Positions 22,045-32,557 of a DNA stretch of 64,000 nt are shown here, piece by piece (within the stretch, counting starts at the first letter, position 1; each line of letters starts with the position of its first letter). The notes below the pieces were generated by a model. It had not been told where the DNA came from. It did not search any database and saw nothing but the letters and a program-made list of their open reading frames with translations. Source of the DNA: Hemerocallis citrina. Taxonomy: Eukaryota; Streptophyta; Magnoliopsida; Asparagales; Asphodelaceae. The stretch is from positions 90,345,121 to 90,409,120 of the forward strand of contig CM030367.1 in NCBI GenBank assembly GCA_017893485.1, written 5' to 3'. Made by a program: the position numbers and the translations under genes.

Positions 22045-23462
22045 TGTTGGATCATGTAGGCAAGACAACAAACACTAGAGGGCGGGTGAATAGTGTTTAA
22101 TAAAAAAAAACTGCGGAAATTTTTCTCGGTGCAGTCGACTGAGGTAAGGACCAGTCGACTGATATGTTCAAAATAACTGAAAATAACAACTCTGTGCAGT
22201 CGACTGCTGAAAGAGACAGACGACTGAAGGCACACTGAAATTACAACTACAAACGGCACTGACCAGTCGACTGATGGTGCAAGGAGTCGACTGTTCAGAA
22301 ACTTTTTGCAGAATTAAAATAAACCAGAGTAAATGCAAACACAAGATAATCAATCACAGAGTACACAAGATATATCCTGGTTCGGTCCTCCCGACCTACA
22401 TCCAGTCCCCAAGCAACCCACTTGAGATTTCCACTATTCTTGAAAAATTACAAGAATACCCTACGGCGTTACGACAACAACCTTGTCTAACCCGTAGTCC
22501 TTTCTCTCAACCAGAGAAAGCAACCCACTCTTCCACCAAGAGTGAAAAGACACCGACTCTACAACCAAGAGTCAAAAACACTCTCCAACCGAGAGCAAGA
22601 GTACAAGAATACTTTACAGTCAACATATAGCCTTGTTGTTGTATGTGTTGATGCACGTGGCTAAAAGAATAGGTCGACTTCTATACTCAGTCCAGAGCGA
22701 ATTCAATGCTATACTGGACTGAATGTAGAGAACCAAAGTGTATGAACTTGAAAGCTTTGTTTCTCACAGAAAATCACTTAAAATGTTCTTCAAGAGTGCT
22801 CGGAAATCAGAGAAAAAATTCTGTGTAAATTCTGTATAAATTCTGTAGATCTTTTCAGTGAGATCTGAACTCTACTTAAAGAGTTTGATCTCCTGAACGT
22901 TGGGAAAATAGTTACTCAACTGTCAACCAACGGATCTGAGCTTTTGAGTTTGAAAAAATTCGATTTTGAAAAACAGAAAACGGTCAAAAGCTCTCGAACA
23001 GTCGACTGGGTTGCCATATGAGTCGACTGATCAGAGTTTGAATAATTTTAAACAGTTTTGTACTATCAGTCGACTGGCAGAAGCTTAAGTCGACTGGTAC
23101 TTAAAAGTTAAAATTCTTCAAACTGTTTTGACTTCTTTTTGGGGGTTTTTAAGAGACACACATTATAAAATTTTGAGTGTGTGTGTGTGTGTGTTGACAA
23201 GGCTTTACATCAGACTAAGACTCAACAGAAAGTAAAATACAATGTTTACAAGACACAACAATATAACACATTTGAGCTTGAAGTCTTGAGTCTTGAGTCT
23301 TGAATTCAGTCTTGATCCTTGTCTTGAAGTCTTCATCTGTATCTTTTTGAGCTTGTTCATTTGTTCAGCTAGAATTGTCTTTGGTCTGTGCACTGCAATG
23401 TTAGCTGTATAACCTAGACACATGTTGCACTGTGTTGTGATCATCAAAATCAAGAATCAACA
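22045..23462 (-). repeat. 3' LTR of the copia element
   Basis: 1418 bp, TGTTGATTCTTG...GATCCAACA on the minus strand. It holds palindrome pairs at 22132/22152, 22197/22217, 22264/22284, 22999/23020 and 23067/23087, all 20-21 bp apart. It ends next to a (GT)n microsatellite segment (about 23178-23194). The 118-residue plus-strand frame inside it recurs in the other LTR and is not a gene. Confidence 0.95.
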
Positions 23463-23476
23463 TTCTCCCACTTTTT
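23463..23476 (-). other. Polypurine tract of the copia element
   Basis: Minus strand AAAAAGTGGGAGAA, directly before the 3' LTR. Confidence 0.8.
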
Positions 23477-24003
23477 GATGATGACAACACAATAGCTGAT
23501 AACAATTTATATAGAAACATACAAGCATAGGTTTTAAAAAGCTCCCCCTATTAAAAACACAATATGCATACATAAAACAAATTCTTGACATAAAGAATGT
23601 ATCAGTCGACTGAACAATAGATCAGGCGACTGAACAGAACATGAAAATATATCCAAAACAGTTAACAAGTATCACAGATGCAGCAAGTATCACAGCTGCA
23701 GCAGCAGCCGACTGTATCCTTGGGGAAGTCGACTGACCAGAGATATTTCAATACTCAGAATACGCTGAACAGTGTAACAATGTTTAACAAATGCAGAATA
23801 TAACACATAGCATGCAGAATATAGCACATAGCATAAATAGAACATAACACAGATAAATAAAATATAACTCATCTTTCTTTCTCTCCCCTTTGGAATCATC
23901 AAAAAGCACAAAGTAACAAGGTTTTGCATTAAAGAGTTAACAAGTATCACAACAAATGCATTAAAAGGAAAATTACATAAATAAAAAAGAAAATAAGTAA
24001 TCT
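23477..24003 (-). other. 3' untranslated interior of the copia
   Basis: Noncoding; contains palindrome pairs at 23603/23623 and 23705/23726 (second copies partly decayed). Confidence 0.6.
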
Positions 24004-25080
24004 TCAATCATCTTCATCGGAGTCTTCGTCATCATCTTGAGAAGGAGGATGAAACTGAGAAGTGAAGAGATGAGTTAGGTTGTCTAGTTTGGAGTCGAGG
24101 GTATGGAGTTGGGTGTCTACAGAGACTGAGTGGTTCATAAGGTAGGACACACAGTCGTAGAGAGTACGAGGGTCATCAAAATTGGCTTGAAGAATAGGTG
24201 GATCATCAGATGTAGATGGTTGAGAGGGTCTGGGTCTAGAAGTAGAACCTAAAGGAGCTTGGGAGAGAGGAGGAGATCTAGGGGGTGATCGAGTAGGAGC
24301 ATCAAAGAGTTTCATACGTGCCAAACTAGCACGATCAAAACACTCATAACGAGAAACAACATTTGTCTCCGAATCAAGATCAACTCCAAAGGCGATAAAA
24401 ACTCTAGTGAGAAGACCGCCAAAAGGTAAAAAGTGAGTGTGGTCTTGATTAAGTTTTGAAAAGATAACTTGACCCCAATTAACAGCAATTCTACCAAAAA
24501 TTGCATATATAGCTTTTTGTAATTCAATAGAATATTGGTCATAACTACCCTTTTTAGGAAGGATGTTATAGGCTAATATTCTACCGACAAGCTTAGCAAT
24601 TGGTTTGATATTTTTGCTTGTCATTGGAGGGTTTGAATTAGGTAGGAAAATTCTAGATAAAATAGAAGGATTATCTAAAAGAATTTCATCAAGAGGTAAT
24701 CCCACATCATCAATACCCAAAATTTCATTAATCCTAGTCGGTGTGAGTGTCATTCTAACATTCTTCACAGACGACCGGATTTGGACATCCCCATTAGGTT
24801 TTTGCACAACTCTCATATTTGTGTAAAACAAATAAATGAGTTGGGGATAGTAATTAGGTTGGTTTGATAATGAGAGAAAGTCATAAAGACTGCAATTTTG
24901 AAATAGTGGAATGAGATTAAAACGGTCTAGGTCATCAAAATTTACAAATCCTCCAGGGAAGATTTGAATGGTACAAAAGACATACCAACGATCAAGAAGA
25001 TCGGAACTCAAAAGATATTGAGTGTATTCTTGTGAAGAAGAAGTACCCTCATGAGATCGTTTCGATCGTTTGGGTGCCAT
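24004..25080 (-). CDS. Extra ORF in env position, plant transposon-protein family
   Basis: An intact 358-residue frame from MAPKRSKRSHEG (25080) to TGA/stop at 24004, same orientation as pol and between pol and the 3' LTR, where Sireviruses carry an env-like ORF. An in-frame ATG 21 codons upstream is less likely because the basic MAPKRSKRS start is a natural N-terminus. The middle (LTPTRINEILGIDDVGLPLDE; ILPKKGSYDQYSIELQKAIY; LPFGGLLTRVFIAFGVDL) follows the pattern of the 'putative plant transposon protein' domain (PF20167) seen in Athila-type and other plant elements. The C-terminus is Pro/Ser-rich and ends in an acidic DDDEDSDEDD tail. I see no signal peptide and no convincing membrane segment, so an envelope role is not supported by sequence. 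Function unknown. Confidence 0.8.
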   Translation of the reverse strand: MAPKRSKRSHEGTSSSQEYTQYLLSSDLLDRWYVFCTIQIFPGGFVNFDDLDRFNLIPLFQNCSLYDFLSLSNQPNYYPQLIYLFYTNMRVVQKPNGDVQIRSSVKNVRMTLTPTRINEILGIDDVGLPLDEILLDNPSILSRIFLPNSNPPMTSKNIKPIAKLVGRILAYNILPKKGSYDQYSIELQKAIYAIFGRIAVNWGQVIFSKLNQDHTHFLPFGGLLTRVFIAFGVDLDSETNVVSRYECFDRASLARMKLFDAPTRSPPRSPPLSQAPLGSTSRPRPSQPSTSDDPPILQANFDDPRTLYDCVSYLMNHSVSVDTQLHTLDSKLDNLTHLFTSQFHPPSQDDDEDSDEDD

Positions 25081-25568
25081 GAGAAAAAAGTCGAAAGGGT
25101 TATACCTAAGAAGAGAGAGAGAGTCGAGCAGGAGCAAGCACAAGCACCACGGAGAGAGCAGATCACCTTCTTCTCCAAAAGCTAGGGTTTTGAAATTGGG
25201 GGTAAAAAACTTTGGAACGGTAAGGAGTGAAAGCGGCTGGTGAAAAGGGGTTTTAACTGTGAGGGAACGGCTGAGATCAAGGAGAGGTGAAATCGACGGT
25301 GAGGATTAAAGATCACGGGTGAAAAATGAATGAATTCCATCTCAAAATACGCGATGAATAGTCGCTGAAGATGATTTAGCTCGCGACAGTCGACTGGTAG
25401 GGAGATCAGTCGACTGAGTCGAGAAGAAAATAAACATTTTATGTCGACTAATCAGTCGACTGGTAGAGGAACCAGGCGACTGGTTAGAGAAAAAAAAAAT
25501 TGGTATGTATTAAAAAATCAGTACAGTCGACTTACTCAAAAGTATAGTCGACTTAACAGTAACAATTT
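25081..25568 (-). other. Noncoding spacer between copia pol and the env-position ORF
   Basis: No coding signal. Palindrome pairs at 25387/25407, 25453/25473 and 25524/25545 (20-21 bp apart). It may hold the promoter or splice acceptor for the downstream ORF, but nothing specific is visible. Confidence 0.55.
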
Positions 25569-27128
25569 TCAGCAAATATCAATAAAATCACAAATTCCAA
25601 GTTCTCTTCTTAAATTAATGAAAGTATCTTCCTTAAGGGGCTTGGTAAATATATCTGCTACTTGTTTATCAGTAGAGATAAAGTCTAAAGATATATCTCC
25701 TTTTAAAACATGATCACGTAGAAAATGATGTCGAATATCAATATGTTTCGTACGTGAATGTTGAATCGGATTTTTAGAAAGATTAATTGCACTGGTATTA
25801 TCACACAGAATTGAGGGTTTCTCAAATGAAATACCATAATCTAATAAGGTTTGTTTCATCCATAAAATTTGTGCACATGCCAAACTTGCAGCGATATACT
25901 CAGCTTCTGTGGTTGATAGGGATACGGAGTTTTGCTTTTTACTGCACCAAGATACTAGGGAATGTCCCAAAAAGTGACATGTACCACTAGTACTCTTGCG
26001 ATCAGTTTTGCTTCCAGCAAAATCGGCATTGCTATAAGACAAAAGTTGAAAATTATCGATGCGTGGATAAAATAAACCATATTCAGATGTGCCTTTAATA
26101 TATCTTAAAATTCGTTTCACTGCTTTTAAATGAGACTCTTTAGGACTAGATTGATATCTAGCACATAAACATACGCTGAACATAATATCTGGTCTACTTG
26201 CGGTAATATATAAGAGTGAACCAATCATACCTCGATAGAGTTTTTGATCAACACTCTTACCTAATAAGTCTTTGTCAAGAGTAGTAGTAGTAGCCATAGG
26301 TGTGGATTTACTACTAGTACTATCCATGTTAAAACGTTTGAGTAATTCCTTTGCATATTTGCCTTGATTGATAAATATGCCATTTGAGGACTGTTTAATT
26401 TGAAGTCCAAGGAAATAATTGAGTTCACCCATGTGACTCATCTCAAATTCATTTTTCATGGTATTAGCAAATTCTTGACATAGATTATTATTAGTAGAAC
26501 CAAAAATTATATCATCAACATATATTTGTATGATTAAGATATCATTCTTAACTCTTTTGATAAACAAAGTAGTGTCTACTTTACCTATTTCAAATCCTGT
26601 TTCTAAAAGAAAAGTTTTCAGACGATCATACCAAGCACGAGGTGCTTGTTTAAGACCGTATAAAGCCTTTTTCAATTTATAAACATGATCTGGAAATTGT
26701 TCATGTTCAAAACCTGGTGGTTGTTTAACATAAACATTTTCCTTAATAAACCCATTAAGAAAAGCACTTTTCACATCCATTTGATAAAGTATAAAATTCA
26801 TAAAACAAGCAAAAGATAATAAAATACGAATAGATTCTAGTCTAGCAACAGGAGCATATGTTTCATCAAAATCTATACCTTCTTCTTGATTATATCCTTG
26901 GGCAACTAATCTAGCCTTGTTCCTTACAACTTGTCCTGATTCATCTAACTTATTTTTGAATACCCATTTGGTACCAATAATAGTCTGTTCAGGAGGTCTA
27001 GGAACTAAATCCCATACATCATTCCTTATAAATTGGTTTAGTTCAACTTGCATGGCATTCATCCAATATTCATTCTCACAAGCTTCTTGTATATTTTTCA
27101 GTTCAAAATCCGACAAGAATGCTGTATG
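25569..27128 (-). pseudogene. pol: Copia reverse transcriptase-RNase H
   Basis: Long open frame with the full [52 protein letters not shown], and the catalytic YVDDIIFGS near 26520. RNase H follows, with [28 protein letters not shown] and the C-terminal [13 protein letters not shown]. The first catalytic Asp position of RNase H reads 'SNADFAG', as usual for copia. Intact to the normal stop at 25569. It is out of frame with the upstream integrase: a one-base loss near 27128 in CTCTCATAC separates them, so the polyprotein would stop before RT. Confidence 0.93.
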
Positions 27129-28686
27129 AGAGATCATTAACATGTGAACGTGTCTGAATACCATGGGAGATGTCACCAATTATTAAGTCATGAGGATGAT
27201 CTTTAACTTCAACAAATGACTTTGGTAAAGTTGAAGATATCTCAATCGGATCAGTCGACTTGACTTGTTCTTCAGTCGACTGCTTTACGTCCGTCGACTG
27301 GGAGACCTTATCAGTCGACTTATCAGACAGATTAGTTTGCTTTAAAGATTTAATCACATTATCTAAAGGTGATAAATCAGTTTCATCATCTTTATTTAAG
27401 GTTGATGAAAGTAAGGATTCATCGAATGTAACATGCATTGATTCTTCAATAGTCATTGTAGACTTATTGAAAATTCTATATGCTTTACTCCTATTTGAGT
27501 ATCCCAAAAAGATACCCTCATTAGATCTAGGATCAAATTTGTCTAAATTATCTTTTGTGTTTAGAATAAAACACTTGCAACCAAATGTCTTAAAGTAAGA
27601 GACTTTAGGAATTTTATTAAAAAATAACTCATAACAAGTCTTCTTTAGTTTAGGTCTTAGAAGAATTCTATTTAAAACATAACAAGCTGTAGCAACAGCT
27701 TCAGCCCAAAAATGCTTTGGTAAATTGCTTTCAACAAGCATAGTACGTGCACATTCTTGCAAGGTCCTATTTTTCCTTTCAACCACTCCATTTTGTGGTG
27801 AAGCTCTAAGGAATGCAAATGAATGTGTTATACCATTCTTGTTGCAATATTCTGTAAATGTTTCATTTTCAAATTCTCCACCATGATCACTTCTAATAGT
27901 GACTATGGTTAGAGATCTTTGATTTTGAACACGTTTACAAAAATGTGCAAATTCTTCAAAAGCATCATTTTCATGTTTTAAAAAGAATGTCCAGGTGAAT
28001 CTTGAAAAATCATCTACTAAAACAAACACATATCTACTTTTATTTAAAGAAGCAACTCTAGTAGGGCCAAATAAATCCATATGAATTAATTCAAGTGGCC
28101 TACTAGTAGAGATTACGTCTTTTGTTTTAAAAGTGGATTTGATTTGTTTTCCTAGTTGACATGCATCACATAACTTATCCTTTTTAAAGGATAGTTTTGG
28201 CAGTCCTTTAACTAGGTTATATTTAGATAATTTTGAGAGATTTTTCATGTTCACATGTCCAAATCTTCTATGCCATAACCAAGATTCATTGTTAGAGGCT
28301 ATTAAACAAAAATCATTTGAAAAATCAATTGCATTCAAACACAATTCATAAATATTATTTTTACGAAAACCTTGAAAAACAACATTTTGCATAGTAGAAT
28401 CATAAATCAAGCATGCATCTTTTTCAAAAACTATTTTATACCCTTTATCACACAATTGACTAATGCTTAAAAGATTATGCTTTAAACCATTAACCAATAG
28501 CACATTTTCTATAATTGGGTTAGATATTTTACCGACCATGCCAATACCGATGACTTTGCCTTTGTTGTTATCTCCAAAGGTGACGGTTCCTCCATCTATA
28601 CTTTGAATGGTGGATAGTAGGTTGGCATGCCCTGTCATGTGTTTTAAACAACCGCTGTCTAATATCCAGCGTTCTTTCTTGGGTAC
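27103..28686 (-). pseudogene. pol: Copia protease-integrase
   Basis: Frame from VPKKER at 28686 through the protease active site WILDSGCLKHMTG (about 28670-28630), the GAG-pre-integrase HHCC region (WLWHRRFGHVNMKNLSKL...CDACQLGK) and the integrase core. Catalytic residues are visible: D in IHMDLFGP, D in IRSDHGGEF, E in NGVVERKNR. A Ser/Thr-rich linker near 27240-27330 contains QSTD/STD repeats that are simply the translated palindrome (27252, 27273, 27291, 27312). The frame ends at 27103 because of the frameshift near 27128. No start codon is needed; it belongs to a gag-pol polyprotein. Confidence 0.92.
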
Positions 28687-28760
28687 CTATAAAAAGTTTA
28701 AGGTAAATATGGTACTCTTTTTATTGGGTCCAAAACACATTAGTTTGGGGGAAACCAAAC
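28687..28760 (-). other. 74-nt GT...AG stop-bearing insert (candidate intron)
   Basis: Begins GTTTGGTTTCC after a TGG codon, ends CTTTTTATAG before GTACCCAAG, and contains stops in the reading frame. Its length is 3n+2. The flanking frames are both open and would join in phase across it, giving the W-V-P-K block usual before the protease of such elements. The donor is weak (GTTTGG). It could be an intron or a small insertion. Confidence 0.45.
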
Positions 28761-29336
28761 CCATAAAGAGTTTGACCTTCCTCCATAAGCAGGAATATAA
28801 TAAGTAGAATTACACACATTTAACATATATGAGTTAATATAAGCAATTCTATCATTCTGTTTTAGACTAACTGGAACCCATACTAACTTGTTCTGTCCAG
28901 TCGACTTACCAGTGTTATTCAGTCGACTGTTGGTGTACATCAGTCGACTGGTAGATACACTAGGTCGACTTATAAGAGGTTTTGATCTCGTGGAATAAGA
29001 TCCACTTTCTCTGGACAGACGACTGGTTGTATGGTTCAGTCGACTTAACCGAATGTTAGTTTTGCTTTTATCACTGAAACTTACAACTTTTGGCTTTGCA
29101 AAGAAATCATACAACTTGTGTGTAACACTAGAAATAGCTGCTGATTTATTCTTACTAGTGTTTACTACAGGAGATTCTTTTACTGAAGATTTTTTAAAAC
29201 CAAGTCCATATTTTTGACTAGATGTAACTTGATGATGAAGCATATCATTTAAATTGTCTTTGCCTTTGTTAAACTTAGATACGTTCTTTGAAATCTCTTC
29301 ATAATTCTTTTTAAGAGTTTCAAGATCAGGTATCTA
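28761..29336 (-). pseudogene. gag: Copia gag-protease linker, frameshifted from gag
   Basis: Same protein as gag but in the next frame: after the gag frame closes at 29326, the +1 frame is open from about 29336 (IPDLETLKKNYEEISKNV) down to the candidate intron. It encodes a Ser/Arg/Lys-rich linker. Repeated SRL residues between 29046 and 28898 are the translated palindrome (29037, 29016, 28962, 28941, 28920, 28898), here read in a different frame from the QSTD copies in pol. Confidence 0.75.
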
Positions 29337-30558
29337 AACTTGCAATGCGAGAATTTAAGGATCTTACTTCCTTATCAAGGTTAAGATTTTCTTGATTAAG
29401 TGTTTGATTCACTTTCTCAAGATTCTTAACTCTAATCTTTTCTTTCTTTAACTCTTGGAATATTTCATTAAAAGCATCAAGAAGATCTTCGGAATCATAA
29501 TCATTACTTACATGTTCTTGTGCAGCCATAAAACACACATTTGCCACTTCGTTATTTTCATCCGTTTCTTCTTTGGAAGATGAATCACTATCATCCCATG
29601 TAGCTTGATAAGCCTTCTTGTTTTTGGCAAATTTGTTCTTTGGATATTTGTCCTTCTTGAAGTTGGATGATTTTTCCTTGTTCTTTGCATTTTCTAAGGG
29701 ACAATCCTTCTTCATGTGACCTATTTTATTGCACCTGAAACATGTAGGAGGGTCATTAGAATCTTTAACTTTAGAATGAAACTTACCCTTCTTTAAGAAC
29801 TTCTTGAATCTCCGAGTGAACATTGCTATTTCTTCTTCATCTTCTTCCTCATCTTCTGAGTCTGTCATGGCTTTAAAAGCCAATGATTTTTTCTTTGCTT
29901 GGTGTGATTCTGTATCTTTCTTTCGATCTTCAAGTTGGACCTCATATGCCATGAGATTGCCAACAAGATTCTCGAGAGTAAGTGTTGACAAGTCATTCGC
30001 TTCCTCTATTGCTGTGGTTTTCTTCTCCCATTCTGGAGTGAGTGCACGTAGAACTTTTCTAACCATCTCTGCTTGAGTATAAGTCTTTCCAAGCGCCACA
30101 AGAGAGTTTGTGATGTCTGTGAATCTGGTAATCATCTCGGACACAGTCTCATTGTCCTTCATTCTGAACATCTCAAACCTGTGGACAAGAACAGAAATTT
30201 TAGACTCTTTTACTTTATTCGTTCCTTCATGTGTTACCTCGAGTGTATGCCAAATTTGATGTGCGTTTGTAGCATTGGATACACGGTTGAATTCTTCTTT
30301 TGTAAGTGCACAAAATAAGGCATTCATTGCTTTGGCATTGTTCATAGTCTGATTCTTTTGATCATCATTCCATTGTGCATATGGAATGGTAGGGGCAGTA
30401 TATTCCGTCTCTATCATTTGCCATATCTCATAGTTGATTGATTGGAGATAAATTCGCATTCGGCATATCCAATAATTGTAGTTTGTTCCGTCAAATAGTG
30501 GTGGTCGTTGTGTAGATTGGCCTTCATGGTACTGATTTGTATTTGAAGTAGTTGCCAT
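29326..30558 (-). CDS. gag: Copia Gag
   Basis: Structural protein that packages element RNA. I choose the start MATTSNTNQYHEG at 30558, 14 nt past the tRNA-iMet primer site; an in-frame ATG further upstream lies in the LTR. Domains: N-terminal LFDGTNYNYWICRMRIYL (DUF4219-type), UBN2/retrotran_gag core (IWHTLEVTHEGTNKVKESKI, MITRFTDITNSLVALGK), acidic EDEEEDEEE stretch, zinc knuckle CFRCNKIGHMKKDC at residues 273-286, then a Lys-rich and an acidic tail with a coiled-coil-like C-terminus (LKKEKIRVKNLEKVNQTL). It ends at 29326, and the rest of the protein continues in the +1 frame, either from a point deletion or from genuine frameshifting. Confidence 0.9.
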   Translation of the reverse strand: MATTSNTNQYHEGQSTQRPPLFDGTNYNYWICRMRIYLQSINYEIWQMIETEYTAPTIPYAQWNDDQKNQTMNNAKAMNALFCALTKEEFNRVSNATNAHQIWHTLEVTHEGTNKVKESKISVLVHRFEMFRMKDNETVSEMITRFTDITNSLVALGKTYTQAEMVRKVLRALTPEWEKKTTAIEEANDLSTLTLENLVGNLMAYEVQLEDRKKDTESHQAKKKSLAFKAMTDSEDEEEDEEEIAMFTRRFKKFLKKGKFHSKVKDSNDPPTCFRCNKIGHMKKDCPLENAKNKEKSSNFKKDKYPKNKFAKNKKAYQATWDDSDSSSKEETDENNEVANVCFMAAQEHVSNDYDSEDLLDAFNEIFQELKKEKIRVKNLEKVNQTLNQENLNLDKEVRSLNSRIASLDT

Positions 30559-30571
30559 AGCCTGTAACCTT

Positions 30572-30583
30572 GCTCTGATACCA
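30572..30583 (-). other. Primer-binding site of the copia, tRNA-iMet
   Basis: Minus strand TGGTATCAGAGC, two bases past the 5' LTR end; perfect match to the plant initiator tRNA-Met 3' end. Confidence 0.95.
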
Positions 30584-30585
30584 AG

Positions 30586-32001
30586 TGTTGGATCCTGTAG
30601 GCAAGACAACAAACACTAGAGGGGGGGTGAATAGTGTTTAATAAAAAAAAACTGCGGAAATTTTTCTCGGTGCAGTCGACTGAGGTAAGGACCAGTCGAC
30701 TGATATGTTCAAAATAACTGAAAATAACAACTCTGTGCAGTCGACTGCTGAAAGAGACAGACGACTGAAGGCACACTGAAATTACAACTACAAACGGCAC
30801 TGACCAGTCGACTGATGGTGCAAGGAGTCGACTGTTCAGAAACTTTTTGCAGAATTAAAATAAACCAGAGTAAATGCAAACACAAGATAATCAATCACAG
30901 AGTACACAAGATATATCCTGGTTCGGTCCTTCCGACCTACATCCAGTCCCCAAGCAACCCACTTGAGATTTCCACTATTCTTGAAAAATTACAAGAATAC
31001 CCTACGGCGTTACGACAACAACCTTGTCTAACCCGTAGTCCTTTCTCTCAACCAGAGAAAGCAACCCACTCTTCCACCAAGAGTGAAAAGACACCGACTC
31101 TACAACCAAGAGTCAAAAACACTCTCCAACCGAGAGCAAGAGTACAAGAATACTTTACAGTCAACCTATAGCCTTGTTGTTGTATGTGTTGATGCACGTG
31201 GCTAAAAGAATAGGTCGACTTCTATACTCAGTCCAGAGCGAATTCAATGCTATACTGGACTGAATGTAGAGAACCAAAGTGTATGAACTTGAAAGCTTTG
31301 TTTCTCACAGAAAATCACTTAAAATGTTCTTCAAGAGTGCTCGGAAATCAGAGAAAAAATTCTGTGTAAATTCTGTATAAATTCTGTAGATCTTTTCAGT
31401 GAGATCTGAACTCTACTTAAAGAGTTTGATCTCCTGAACGTTGGGAAAACAGTTACTCAACTGTCAACCAACGGATCTGAGCTTTTGAGTTTGAAAAAAT
31501 TCGATTTTGAAAAACAGAAAACGGTCAAAAGCTCTCGAACAGTCGACTGGGTTGCCATATGAGTCGACTGATCAGAGTTTGAATAATTTTAAACAGTTTT
31601 GTACTATCAGTCGACTGGCAGAAGCTTAAGTCGACTGGTACTTAAAAGTTAAAATTCTTCAAACTGTTTTGACTTCTTTTTGGGGGTTTTTAAGAGACAC
31701 ACATTATGAAATTTTGAGTGTGTGTGTGTGTGTTGACAAGGCTTTACATCAGACTAAGACTCAACAGAAAGTAAAATACAATGTTTACAAGACACAACAA
31801 TATAACACATTTGAGCTTGAAGTCTTGAGTCTTGAGTCTTGAATTCAGTCTTGATCCTTGTCTTGAAGTCTTCATCTGTATCTTTTTGAGCTTGTTCATT
31901 TGTTCAGCTGGAATTGTCTTTGGTCTGTGCACTGCAATGTTAGCTGTATAACATAGACACATGTTGCACTGTGTTGTGATCATCAAAATCAAGAATCAAC
32001 A
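30586..32001 (-). repeat. 5' LTR of the copia element
   Basis: 1416 bp partner of 22045-23462, with the same palindrome pairs. Differences seen by eye are about eight substitutions and one GT-repeat length change. Confidence 0.95.
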
Positions 32002-32006
32002 ACTAC

Positions 32007-32318
32007 TGGGATTTCCAAGACTTCGAAGACCATCTCCATCTGTCTAATCCAATCATCAACCTCATATGGATCAAACTGCCCTTCAAGCACAGGCGGCTTC
32101 ATCCACTTGAAGGACTCAACCTGCTTGATCGGATCAGTGTTAACAAACACTGGTCCAGCCCCCTAATTCTGATTCTGATTCTGTGACATGCTAGCTGCCA
32201 TGAATGTGAACAAGGTCTGATACACCCTGGCAATCTCAGTCTCAAGATCGAGTCCTGCCCCATGGGAACCTTCAGCCCCATCACCATTACCACAATTCCT
32301 AGTCCTGGGTCCTGCCAT
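32007..32318 (-). pseudogene. gag: gag of gypsy A, N-terminal part
   Basis: Starts at the ATG 32318-32316, about 220 nt after the primer site. It shows GLDLETEIARVYQTL, then an Asn/Gln run with an in-frame TAG near 32163, then VESFKWMKPPVLEG and DDWIRQMEMVFEVLEIP, which align with residues 11-95 of gypsy B Gag. It is cut at the copia insertion (target ACTAC, 32002-32006). Unlike B, no extra ORF precedes gag. Confidence 0.87.
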
Positions 32319-32540
32319 TATACTGAATACTGCAAAATTAGGGTAAAGTTAGAGCATCACAACACAATCCATATCCACATCAATACCTCATGGCAAAACC
32401 TCAACCATACCCCAAACCAAAACATCATGTTCTAACTCTATGTGATACTCACACTCTAATGTCCACACCTAGATACTCACGCTCTAATGTCCACACCTAG
32501 GTTTATTTTTATACCATGTTTATTATTACTACAGAATCAT

Positions 32541-32552
32541 GCTCTGATCCCA
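32541..32552 (-). other. Primer-binding site of gypsy A
   Basis: Minus strand TGGGATCAGAGC, one mismatch to the tRNA-iMet site TGGTATCAGAGC, six bases past the 5' LTR end. Confidence 0.8.
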
Positions 32553-32557
32553 ATCTT

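Larger units (their letters stand above)
22045..32001 (-). mobile_element. Sirevirus-type Ty1/copia element with env-position ORF
   Basis: Minus-strand element of 9957 bp with near-identical LTRs (30586-32001 and 22045-23462), duplication ACTAC (22040-22044 and 32002-32006), primer site for tRNA-iMet, gag, protease-integrase, RT-RNase H, and a further ORF between pol and the 3' LTR. The RT/RNase H sequence and the extra ORF point to the SIRE/Maximus lineage. It is inserted in gag of gypsy A. By eye the LTRs differ at about 8 positions plus a GT-repeat length change in 1.4 kb, so it is young. Two frameshifts and a stop-bearing insert break the polyprotein. Confidence 0.93.

Noticed and set aside
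22274..22630. 118-residue plus-strand ORF, repeated at 30815-31171
   Set aside because: Lies wholly inside both copia LTRs, has no domain, and is antisense to the element; its repetition is explained by LTR identity.
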